Positions 35,101-47,100 of a DNA stretch of 59,496 nucleotides are shown one piece after another. The translations under genes and the position numbers were made by a program. Origin of the DNA: Porphyra umbilicalis. Its lineage: Eukaryota; Rhodophyta; Bangiophyceae; Bangiales; Bangiaceae. The stretch spans positions 1 through 59,496 of the forward strand of contig KV919162.1 in the NCBI GenBank assembly GCA_002049455.2, given 5' to 3'. The notes beneath the pieces were generated by a model. The model was not told the DNA's origin. It saw only the letters and a list, made by a program, of their open reading frames with translations, and made no database searches. Each line of letters starts with the position of its first letter. The first letter of the stretch is position 1.

Positions 35101-38100
35101 AGCGCCACCCGGGACGCTCTGCGGACGGCACTGGCGGGAGATGACGCCGCAACCTCCGCATTGGAGCAGGTCCTCACGTTTGGCGACGACAGCGCTGTGT
35201 CTGACACTCTGCGATCTGTGGTCAGCGCCGCTGCGGCGGGCACCTCTGGTCTGCGGGCGCTGCAGGCAGTGCTGCGTGCCGTGGCGTCCCTGCTGGCAGC
35301 CATCCAGGACACGAGCCCGGGACCCGTTGGACAGGCCAACGCCATTGCCGACGCACTCAGCACCCTCCTCGCTACCGCGCGCAGCAGCACGGGGGCGCTG
35401 GAGCCCGCCCTGCGTGCAGCTGGCGCTCTGGAGCAGCTGGCGCCTTGCGCGCAGGAGGGCGCCGTGCTCAGCGCGGTGGACTGCGACGCCATGCAGAGTG
35501 CGTGGGCCGTGACACGGGCCGCCCTGCGTGCCGCGGGGGGCACAGCTGAGGCCATGGCACTGGCGCCCCCAAGTGCCCTGCAAGCCGCGACAGCTGCCGT
35601 GGCCAGCTTCCGCGCCGCCGTGCCGACGAACATGGTGTCTCTCGCGAACGCCAGCACGCCACTGGCGCTGCTGGCGGCAGACCGCGCCGACGCGCTGGTG
35701 CCTGTGGACGCCGTTCTGCGCCTGGCGCGGCTGCTGCAGCCGCTGTCTCAGGCGCAGGTCCTGCTGCGGACGGCGCAGCTGGGGCTGCAGTTGCTGGCCA
35801 ACCCGCCGCAGCTGTCGGATGTGGGCGGCCTCGTCTCTTCTCTTCAGGGACTAGTGGTGCAGATGGGAGACGGCACGCTGGAAGACGTGCAAGGGCTGGT
35901 GGAGTCCCAGCTGCGCAAGGTGCTGCAGCCCCTGACGGTTGCACACCGGGCAGCTGCGGCTGCTGTGGATGCGCTGGCGGCGACGGACGTGTCCGCTCCG
36001 TACGGCGTCACGTCCCTGCTGGACCGCGCAGGCGGCTTGCCCGTGACCATGGGCCCTGCGCTGGCAGCAGCACTGCGTCTGCGGGACGCAGGGGGTGCTC
36101 TGCTGGCGACCCTGGGCGTGTTGACGCGCGCCGCGCCCCGCACCCTGGCGGGCGCCACTGCCTGGAACGTGAGTGCCACCTTTGCTGCATCTGGTGGACA
36201 GTTGGACACCCTCTTCGCGGCTGCGGGGCAGGCGACACTCCCTTCAGTTGTGACTTCCTCTCCTGGCTTTGCCCTGTGGTGGCATGCCACAGAGGTGGCG
36301 GCCGCCCTGGAGGCTGCGGCCGAGCTGCCAACCCCGCCGACGGCCTTGGCTGCCGCTGCCCCTGCTGCGAGGGTCGCCCTGGCCTCGCTGGGTGTGACTG
36401 GAACCACCGCTGTGGCGGGGGCGCTGAAGAAGGCGGTCATGGCCCTGGAGGCAGGCCTGGCGGTGCGGGAGTGGGGCTGGCCATCTTCAGTCTGGCGCGA
36501 GACGTGGCGCAGGGCGGCCGCGATGCGCCCTTCCAGCAGCTCCTGCAGCAGCACCTTGGCGACGCAGACGCCGCCTTCGATCGCCTGCGGGCGGCACTGG
36601 CCAGTTTCAGCCTGGCGGTGCCGCTGAATGCGCTCACGCCCGAGCTGACGCAGCTCGTGGCGGACGTGGACGGCGCAGTGGCCGCCGTGCTGAGCGGCAG
36701 CAGCTTCGGGCAGGGCGACGCTCTGCGCATGCGTGAGCTGGGCACTGCCTGACCGGTGCTGGCAGCCAACTGGGCGCTTTGTTGGGCCGCCCCCTGCAAG
36801 ACTTGACAGAGAGCCAGCTGGACGCCAGCGCCGAGGCGCTGCTCGCTGTGGCCTCGGCAGTGGACAAGCTGGACGACTTGCGACAGCGGCTGCCCGGCGC
36901 CCTGCCGGATCAGCTGCAGCAGCTGGGTGCCGCTGCGCAAGCTGGCGCTGACGGCGCCTCCGCCATGAGTGCCGCGCTGTCCATGGCCTCCGTGAGCGCC
37001 GTGGTGGACATGGCAGCCGCGGCGGGGCGTCTGCTGGCGGGAGCCGGGGACCTGGCTGACACCACGCTGACTCCGCTGCAGCGCATGGTGGCGCTGGGCG
37101 ACCATGTGGGCGCTGCAGCCGGTGCTCTGGCTGGCATTCAGCAGCGCATGATGCTGCCGATGCTGGCGCCTCTTCTGGCTTCCACTGACCGCATGCAGGC
37201 CTGCGCTGATGCCGTGCTGTCTGCAGCCGGCGCGCTGAACGAGACGACGCTGCGCGACTCAGCTGTTGCGCTGGATGCGGCAACTGGGGAGCACTGGGAT
37301 GCTGCCGCTGCGGCAGCGGGTGAGGCGCACGCAGCGCTGGCGGCCTGGGTGGACCCTGCGACGGGTCTCGCGTCCCCTGCGGCGGCAGCTGCCACGCTGC
37401 AGGAGCACGGCGTGAGCGTGGTGTTTGCCCTGTCCGAGCTGCGGGAGGCGCTGTTTGAGCTGCCAGAGAGCGTGCAGCTGGGCATCGGCCCAGCAGGCGC
37501 CGCACTGCGTGCACTGGCTGTGGAGCAGCTGCAGGGCGTCCTGCCAGCGCTGCCTCGCGCCCTGGGCGCCAACATCGCGCCCATCCTGGAAGTCGTCGCA
37601 CGCCTGTCCCGCGTTCTGCGGGAGCTGGTGGACCTGGCAGCTGCGGGCGCGTCGCCCTTCGAGCTGTTCACCCACGCGCTGCCGACCATGGAGTGGGCGC
37701 TGGCGCAGGCAGGCGTGAACATTGAGGAGCTGCGCAGCCAGCTGAACGACGCTGTGGCCAACTTGATCAACAGCATCTTGCCCTCAATCCCCAAGCCTGA
37801 CGCCCTGGTGGCGGCCATGGACAGCGTGCTGACGGTGGAGCCCGCGGTGCTGGGCGTGGCGGCCTCCATCGAGGGCGTGCTGGTGCCGGCGCAAACCACT
37901 GCCACGGAGCTGCTGACCACGCTGGATGCCGTGGACAGCGGCATCGAGACCGCGGTCACGTTCCTGGAGGGCACGTTCGGGCAGTACCGCGACCTGGCAG
38001 AGGTGGTGCTGCAGCTGCTGCAGGACTCTGAAGCCCTGGAGGTGGTGGTGCGGGAGCAGGTTGCCATCTACCTGCCGCCCCTCATCGATGAGGTGCAGGA

Positions 38101-41100
38101 GCTGGTGGAGGGGCCCATTGCCGACCTGGAGCTGCTGCTGCAGGACACCTTGGACACGGGTGTGGCGTTTGTGCGCACCGCCATCGCTGAAGCGCAGGAA
38201 ATTCTGAAGGACGAGAGCCACAAGGTGCTGCTGCACGTGGCCAACTTCTCGCTGGGGGCAGACAATCTGGAGAAGGCAGACGCCGCCGTGGCGGCGTACG
38301 CCAACCTGGACGACTCCCTGTTCGACTCTGCAGACCACGTGATCGACACGACACGGGACCTGGGGGCACTGGCGGTGTCCATCGGGCGCGCCCTGCCGGA
38401 CAAGCAGGGCGGCCGCGTGGTGGAGGCGGGCAGCCTGATTGTGGATCTGGCGGAGGCCGCGCACGACGTGCACGCCTTTGCGCTGCGGGTGCGCACGGTG
38501 GCGCGGCAGATCAGGGACGCCGGCGGCCTTGTGGGCGCTCTGCAGAACATCATCAACGGGCTGATCGATGACCTGGGGCAGGCGGCCTCTGCGTACATCG
38601 ACCAGCTGGAAGCGCGCGCGCAGGAGTGGGTGGACTACGTGCCGGCTCGCCTGCGCGGCATCCTCGCCGAGGCTCGGCAGCTATTCGACCAGTTTGTGTC
38701 AGACCTGCTGGGCCAGCTGCTGGAGCTGGTGCACGAACACGCGGAGCCAGTCGCGCTGGTGGCTGCCGACACGCAGCGGCTGCTGCAGCAGGTGGACCGC
38801 GTGTACTACTTCGTGGAGAACCGGCACGTGGTCACGCAGCTGCTGGACGAGGTGCGCACCGAAGTGACTCTGGCGGCGGCAGTGCCCGCCGATCTGCGCG
38901 CCGCGCTCACGCTGGGCGGCGGCCTGTTCCAGCAGGTGAGGGAGGCGCGGGACATGTTCGCGCAGCTGGACTTCGGCGCTGTGAAGGTGGCGGAACTGGA
39001 CATCGGCCTGAGCGACCTGGTGCAGCTGTTCGACAAGCAGCAGTGCTCCTCCGTCGCGGTGTGCCTGCGGGACGTGCTCACTGCCCGCGTGCAGGAGATG
39101 CTGCTCAGCGTGGCCCCCATCCGGGACGGCGTGCGCAGTGTGTCCCGCTTCGTGGCCACAGTGCAAGAGACGGGCACTCTGCTCATCCGTGCAGCGCAAG
39201 GCGCCAGCACGACCATGCTGCGCCTGAAGGACCGCCTGAACCAGGCGCTGGCGTTCGTGGCGCCGTCTCGCCGCTTGGGCAGTGTGCTGCCTGCACGCCG
39301 GCGCACATCCCTGGGCGACCTGCTGGCAGCGCTGCCCCTGGATGAGGCGGATGAGTTCGCTGCGGAGGTGGTGCGGTACTCTCTGCTGGTGCAGGGCACG
39401 GTGGTGTCCCTGAACGCCCGCCTGCAGCCCATCATGGGCACGACGCAAACTGTCCTGGACACGGTGCGGCGGCTGAACCCCGCCAAGGCGGCGGCACAGC
39501 AGATGGTGGACACGGCGCTGCGGGTGCTGGACCCCATCGAGCGCGCCCGCACCGAGTTCAAGCGCGTGGAGGAGGAGGTGTTCTCCCGCATTGACAACGC
39601 CAAGCAGTGGGCGCGAGACCAGGGGCAAGCAGTGGCTGCCATTGCGCGGGACGACCTGGTGCAGGCCGGGGACTACAGCCTGTCTGTGCTGGCAGACGTG
39701 CGGGAGCTGGTGGAGCGGGTGCGACCCGCGCGGGACCTGGCGGAGGATGTGGCGGACGAAATCCGCAAGTACATCATCCTGGTGGGCGAGTACATCGGGC
39801 GGGGGTCTGTGCGCCCCGAGCACCTGCGACCGGCCTGCGACCCGGAGCAGCGGCCCTGCCTGCACGTGGTGCCGCGGCGGGGACCCATCTACGACGGCGT
39901 GCTCATTGGCGGCATGACGCACTTCTGGTACGAGAACCACCCCCCCGCGTTCGGCTGCATCCGGGGGCGCCCCTGTAAGGGGGACGCCTGGCGGTTCACC
40001 ATTCCGGGGCTGTTCCAGGACTGGATGCCGCGTGGCATCGAAGCGCTGGACTACCGGCGCAGCCTGCTGTCCTATGTGGGTACAGGGGTGAACGAGGGCA
40101 AGCCCTCCCTGTTCGTGGCCATCAACGACAAGCAGCAAGTGCTGGCTGTGTTCCAGCTGTACGAGTCCAACGGCGTCACGCCCTACACTGGCACCGTGGG
40201 GGACATTGCCATCGGCCAGATCAACGGGGGCGGCTCCCGGCGCCTGTGGACCTGCAGCGACAAGGTGGACTGGTCTGCGGCTGACACGGTGCGCCGTGTG
40301 GTGCCGGCCAGTGCCCGTGACGGGCACGTCATCCAGTTCCCGCTGTCCACGTTGGAGCGGCGCCTGCGCTCTGCGCCCAGCCCCTCGTCGCGGCGACTGC
40401 CGCCTGTGTACAAGCTCAACGCAGTGTCGGGCTCCAAGTTCTATGTGGACGCCAAGGCCAGCTCCCTGTTCTTCGACGAGCGGGCCACGTCTGACTCTGC
40501 GCGGGTGCTGTGGGTGGGCGAGACGTACGAGCCAGGAGACCCCGCCACCAAGCCCGTGAAGCCCAAGAAGGGCAAGAAGGCCAAGTCCAACAGGCGGCGC
40601 CGCCGCCGCGGCCGGACGCCGCGGGCCAAGAGCTCCCGGAAGGAGTCCAAGTCCACAGCCCTGGCGCGGACAGAGGACACAGACGACAGCAACCGCTGGG
40701 CGTACACGCTTGACGTGTCCCCTCACCACAAGCTCTCGGGGCAGTACGACAGCAGTTTCTGCAGGGATGGCGCTCACGGGCCGTACTCCTTCGGCGGCTC
40801 CAAGGCCAGCAGCACCAGCAGCACCCCGGAGGAGGTGCAGGGCGCCTTCAAGCGCTGCGCCAAGGGCTGGGTGGTGGGCTACGTCATGTCCACCATCTCT
40901 GGCACGCCAGTGGTGCAGTCAGGGTGGAGCGGGAGCTACCGCCCCTCTGGGCGGCCATCTGTGATGCCTTCAGGCGCCGTGGTGCTGCCGCCGCACTACA
41001 TCGTGGAGGCGGGGCCTCGCGTGCGGGGCTGGTTCACGTACTCCAGCTTGGGATTCCTGACGGGCACCGTGTCTCGCTGCTCCTACGCGCGGGGGTACCC

Positions 41101-44100
41101 GAACTGCCGCCTGGAGTTCCACACCCTGGATGAGTCTGGGCAAGGGCGCATCCTGAAGTACTCCCAGGTGCCCAACACTGGCGCCCTGGCGTACGTGAAC
41201 TTGGGCAGCGACAAGGGCTCCTGGACGCTGGTGGAAGGCAAGGCGCCCGCGGTGACGAAGAAGGCGAACTCGCCAAAGGGGCGCCCCGCCAAGGGCAGCA
41301 AGGCGCGGCGCAAGAAGCAGAAGAAGGGCAAGGCCTCCAAGAAGCCCTCTGGGCAGAACGACCAGGACACGGGCACACAGGCGTACGTGATGCGGGCACC
41401 AGCGGGGCTGGAGAGCATCACGTGGCACGAGGACCTGTCCGCGGGGGTGCGCTTCATGCTGGTGCTCAGCAGCTCCGGCTCCAACGCCGTGAACGAGCAG
41501 CTGGCGCGCATCAACGGGTGGGTGGACGACTCTGTGTACAAGCTGTTCGTCCCTGCAGTGCGCAACGTGTCCCCCCGGGTCACCGAGAACATTGTGTTCT
41601 TGTATGCGCGGACCAAGCAGTCTGGCGGCCTGCTGAAGGCGTACGTGGGCCCGCGCTGCCTGGTGGGCGGGCTGACCAAGGAGATCTGCGACGAGGTCAA
41701 GACCATGCCCAAGCTGCGCATCAACAGGCGCGCCCTGCGGGCCAGCGCCGCAGGTGCAGACCTCGTCCTGGGCGTGCATGCCGACGGCAGTCTGGCGGGC
41801 TCCACCTCCCTGGACGACATGCGCGCCTTCGGGCAGCACCTCGCAGTGGGCAGCGCCGCCACGGGGCACCGCTTGCTGACAGCGGCACAGCCTTGGGCGC
41901 CTCCCGTGGGCGAGGCCGCCTCCACTGTGGCGTTGGAGCTGCCAGACGGGCGGCGCCTGGCTGTCCTGCCCGCGCACCTGGCGGACCCGCTGCTGCAGGC
42001 ACACTTGTGGAAGCATGCCGTGGGCGTCCCGCACGTGCACCGCACCGTGCCTGCTCATGTGCACGCTGCCGCCAACAGCGGCGCGGTGAGCGGTCCCATG
42101 GGGCGTGCCTTGGCGGACGCTGACGCGCTGGCTGCGCCGCTGCCTCCGGCCCTTCGCCACGAAGGGCGCGCCCTGCAAGCCGCTGGTTCCGAGGAGTTCG
42201 GCGGCTGCTTCCAGCAGTCCAATCTGTTGGGCAGCTTTGAGATTCCGTACTACGAGAAGACGTATGGTGTGCCAGGTGTCCCCGACGTCGGGCTGGACTT
42301 CCGCGTCTTTGCGGGCCTTCGCATGGACGTGCATCTGGACGTGGCCATCTGCCTGAAGGAGCAGCTGGTGGTGGCCACCCTGCGCCCCGAGATGTACCCT
42401 GTGGCCGAGGCAGAGGGCTCTGTCGACGCTGGCATCCTGGAGGCCAGCGGCAGCTTCACCATTCGCATCGCCACGGTGCGGCTGCTGCCCACCATGACCA
42501 TTGGCGTCACCCCGGGCGGCGCCCTGCGGCTTGGGCTAGACCTGGCGGTCGGCCTTGCGGGGCCCAGCGGCCGCGCACGCGCCTGCTTCGACATCCGCAT
42601 TTGCCCAGACTGTTCCATCGAGTGCAGTTGCTGCTTCTGCTGGCCGGAGTGCACCATTGAGTGGTGCGGCGAGGAGTGCTTCACGGTGTTCAGCTTCAGC
42701 AGCTCCTTCAAGGACAAGAACATCCTGTCCATCTCCAACATGGAGCCGGACACCTCGCCGCCGCAGACGCGACAAGCCAACGTGGAGGTGACGCAGGTGG
42801 ACGCCCACAGTGTGCGGGCGCAGTGGGGCGGCTTCTACGACCCCGAAACGTACGTGCGGTACTTCACGGTGGGCATGGGCACGGCGCCGGGGCGGCAGGA
42901 CCTGAAGGAGTTCTACCGCGACCGCGAGCTGACGCAGCACACCTTCAGCGACGTTTCCTGTCCCGGGGAGTCCTCCAGGGCGTACATCACGGTGGTGGCT
43001 GAGAACTCGGAGGGGCTGCAGTCCTCCATCTCCAAGCGCTTCGTGTGCGACGCCAGCGGCCCCGACGTGCTGTCCCTAGGGGTGTGGGACGATAGGAACA
43101 CGGAGTGGGTGCAAGCCAGCAACTTCCAGACGCTGAATGCGTCCCGCACGCTGCGAGCGCGGTTCAAGGTGGCAGAGGCGGGCCCCGCCGACATTTCTTG
43201 GGTGCAGTTCGCGGTGGGCACGGCCAGCAACCGCGCAGACGTGATGCCCTGGACCGACATCGGGCAGCGGGAGGCGCTGGAGAGCAAGTCCCGGGACTGG
43301 TACGAGGTGGAGGCTGACCGCCTGACGCTGCGGCACGCGCGGTACTACTGGGTGAACGTGCGCACCTTCAACTCGCTGGGACTGGAGGCGGTGTGGTCCT
43401 CGCACCCCATCTTCATCGACCAGACGGGCTCCTATGCGACGCGCATCTCCGAGGGTGGCATTGGGAACGGGTACGCGCCCACGGAGGATGTGGTGTACTG
43501 GGGCTCCAAGCAGCGCCTGGCTGTGGCGTGGGCGCCCTTCCGGGACGCACAGGGCTTCGGCACGGAGTGGTACTGGGTGAACTGGTGGACAGCTCCGCCA
43601 ACCGGCGGCTGCTGCCGCCACCAGACCCGAACGCGCCCGGCCTGCCGCACCACATCAGCAAGAAAACCAGCAGGTTCTTCAAGCTGACACTGCCTCTGAA
43701 CGCGCTGCTGCGGGAGGGGCGGCGGTACCACTGGAGCATCATCTCGCGGAACACGCTGGGCACGCACCGCGAGAGCGTGAGCAACGGGTTCATCTGCGAC
43801 CCGTCCCGGGCCTCTGTGTTCAGCGTGCGAGAACTGAAGCCGGACGTGGACGTGGACTATGACGCCGTGAACGCCGCGCCCGTGCGCACGCCGCAGCGGG
43901 AGGCGCAGCCCCTGCTGCTGCCGTCCCAGTACCGCGACGTGGAGCTGGACTTTGTGGCGGCGCTGCCCATCCTGCACGTGGCGTGGCAAGCGTGGGACAC
44001 GCTGAGCGGACTGTACCGCGTGCAGGTCGGCGTGGGGCCCACGCCTGGCAGCGACACGTACCTGACGTGGACAACGCTGCGCACAGCCAACCAGCAGGAA

Positions 44101-47100
44101 GCTGTGTTCTTCGACGTGCCTGCGCTGCCGGGGCTGCCGGCGTTCACCACGCTGCGCGTGAGCAACGGCGCACGCGACGAGCGCTGGGAGGTGTCTGACG
44201 GCATGACGGTGGACGGCACACCGCCGCTGGTGGACCGGGACTACCGCTTCTTCGACTGCCCCGTGGACGGCCGCGAGTGCTACATCTGGCGGGATGTGAC
44301 GGCGCAGCCGGCGACACATGCGCTGCGCTCCACCTGGCGCAACGGCATGTTCGACCCGGAGTCGTTCGTGGCCTTCTACGACATCTTCTTGGGCAGCGTG
44401 TCCGTGGCCGACACTGCGCCGGAAGTGGGCGCCTGTGCGGACTACGTGGGGTGGGTGCGGGGCGACCTGGATGCGGTGGTGCTGGGCACCAACAAGACGC
44501 GACGCAACGAAGTGCTGGCGGCGGGCACCGCCGCAGCTTGCGCCGGTGCCGCGGAGGAGCCCTCCTTCTTCGATGTCGCGGGGCCACTGCGGCTCTCGCG
44601 CTTCACGCACTTCCACACGTGGGCCAACCTGAGCACGCCGCTGCTGCACGGGGGCGTGTACTTCACCACGGTGCAGGCCACGAACCTGGCGGGGCTGGCC
44701 TCCATCAAGAGCACCTCCGGGGTGAAGGTGGACACCACGCCGCCTGAGGACACGCTGGTGCTGGACGGGAACACGCAGGCGCCAAACTACCCGAACCGGG
44801 AGCCCACTGCGGTGCGGGGCGACCTGCGGTTCTCTCGCGGGGACCAGATCGCGTACGGGACGTGGGACCCGTACACGGACAGCGAGACGAAGGTGCTGCG
44901 CACGCGGGTGTGGCTGGAGGACGCCGCCGGCACCCGCGTGACCCGCGTGAGCACTCTGCCGGCCTCTTCCATGCCTGCCTTCGGGCCAGCAGCTGCCACA
45001 CTGGGCACCACGGCGCCGCTGCAGCAAGGCGGCACGTACTTCTTCGTGGCAGAGGGCGAGAACGAGGCGGAGCTGTTGCGGCGTACCGCGTCCAATGGCT
45101 TCCAGGTGGACGCCACGCCCGCCGAGGTGCGCTGGCACGCGATGGCCACCGACTCGGGCGTGCCCAGCGCCATCACGGCAGCCGGGCAGGTGCTGGGCAT
45201 GCAGTGGGCTGTGGCGGAGCCCGACTCCGCCATGCTCAGCTGCCGCGTCACACTGGGCACCTTCCCGCGGGGGGATGACCTGGTGGACGAGACCTTCGTG
45301 TTCCCGTACCAGATGCGGGCGCCTGCCGACGTGGCGGCGCGCTTCGCCGGCCCTGCGTTCGAGCTGCCAGCGGGCGCGCCCATTGTGGGTCTGGGACCGC
45401 AGGCTGCGCAGTCCGAGTCGCAGGCCTTTGCGACGTACGACTGGGCCCGCGCTGACGTGCAGGCGGGCACGTACTTCCTGTCCCTGCGCAGCGAGGAGCT
45501 GGGGGACAGCGCCACGCTGTTCAGCCGCGTGCGCTGCGACAACCGTGCGGGCGGCATCACATTCGCAGACGGCGAGAACGCCGTGGTGGTGGACAAGACA
45601 GCCCCCACCGCGGGGCTGGTGCGGGACGGCATCCCGGGGTCCACAGACGTGGACTTCTCTTCGGTGCGCTCCCTGGCGTTTGCGAACTGGGTGTACTGGT
45701 TTGACCACGGCAGCGGCATCCAGCGCTTCACCGCGTGCCTGAAGACGGACGCGGCGGGGCCCTGCGACGTGGCCACGGTGGATGTGGGCACTGCCACCTC
45801 CGTGGTGTTTGGGCTGCAGGACACGCCGCTGCCTGGGCACGCCACTTACTTTGTGCAGGTGACAGCCACGGACGGCGTGGGGCACACGGCGACCGCAGTC
45901 AGTGACGGCTTCTTCGTGGACCACACGGGGCCACTGGACGGCGCTGGCCCCGTGGTGCAGCACGGCCTGCGCGGGCAGGGCATCGACGCCCGCGCCTTCA
46001 CTGCCGACGGCAGCCGAATGACGCTGCACTGGTCCGGGTTCGAGGACCACCAGACTGGCATTGCGCGGTACGACGTGGGCATCGGCAGCACGCCGGACGC
46101 CGCAGACGTGCTGGGCTTCCAGCGCGGCTCCCTGCCACGCAGGGCGCGGCGCAGGGGCTGCAGCTGGCCCACGGCAGCACGTACTATGCCGTGGTGCGGG
46201 CTGTGAACCAGGTGGGCCTGCAGGCCACCTGGGCCTCCTCGCCCCTGACGGTGGACAGCACACCGCCCACTTGCGTGGCCCGGGACGGCGCGACACTTGG
46301 GGAAGACGTGGATGTGACTGCGGTGTTTGTGCCGGGCATCCAGTGGGAGGTGGCGGACGCGCAGTCTGGCGTGGCGCGCATCGAGTGGCAGCTGGGCAGC
46401 ACGCCCGGAGCAGCGGACAAGGTGCCGCTGCAGGTGCTCTCCGGCGCCGTGGCAGCAGCCACCACTTCCACGGCTTTCGCCTTCACGGACGGCGCTGTGG
46501 GCAACGGGGACACGGTGTACACCACCGTGACCGTCACCAACGGTGCTGGCGCAGTGGTGCAGTGTGCCTCTGACGGGTGCTGGTGGATCTGACGGCGCCG
46601 GTGGTGCGCCGCGTGCCGCGGGACGGCGACGGCCCTGGCGATGCGGACTACTGGGGCGAGCCCCGCCGCGTGCGCGTGTCCTTTGCGTTCCTGGACGCGG
46701 AGACGGAAGTGACGTCAGTGGAGGTGCGCCTGGTGGCGCCCACCGGTTCCGGCTTCTCCCGGGTGGACACCGTGGTTGCGGACTGGGCGCCCGTGCCCCG
46801 CGAGGTGGACCCTGCAGCAGGCGTGACGCTGGCACTGCAGACGGACTTGCTGCACAACACGCTGTACCTGGTGCAGGTGCGCGTTGCCAACGAAGTGGGC
46901 TTCACCGCGGCGGACGAGAGCGATGGCTTCCTGGTGGACCTCACGCCGCCGGCTGTGGTGCGCGTGACAGACGGTGAGACCGCGGGCGTGGACGTGGACC
47001 GACTGGGTCGCCCCGCATCGCTCACGTTCTGCTGGGCGTTTGTGGAGGACGTCTCGCTCCTGACGCGGTACGAGTTCGCCGTGCACGCCGACGGGGTGCA

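Larger units (their letters stand above)
39790..42580 (+). other. Beta-rich central region with aromatic motifs
   Basis: Composition changes sharply from helical to beta-type with many aromatics: GGMTHFWYENHPPAFGCIRG, GDAWRFTIPGLFQDWMPRGI, DYRRSLLSYVGTGVNEGK, VFQLYESNGVTPYTGTVGDI, then VRGWFTYSSLGFLTGTVSRC. From about 42180 a second amphipathic patch follows (FEIPYYEKTYGVPGVPDVGL; FRVFAGLRMDVHLDVAICL; FTIRIATVRLLPTMTIGVTP) that resembles the earlier GLFGGKF patch. No named family is recognised. This is the best conserved-looking part of the gene and has no frame change. Confidence 0.55.

Noticed and set aside
23640..39780. Bacterial-type adhesin or contamination from high-G+C bacteria
   Set aside because: A spliceosomal-type intron, ideal Kozak context and eukaryotic domain set in the same genes argue for a nuclear eukaryotic sequence; no bacterial operons, ribosome-binding sites or terminators are seen.
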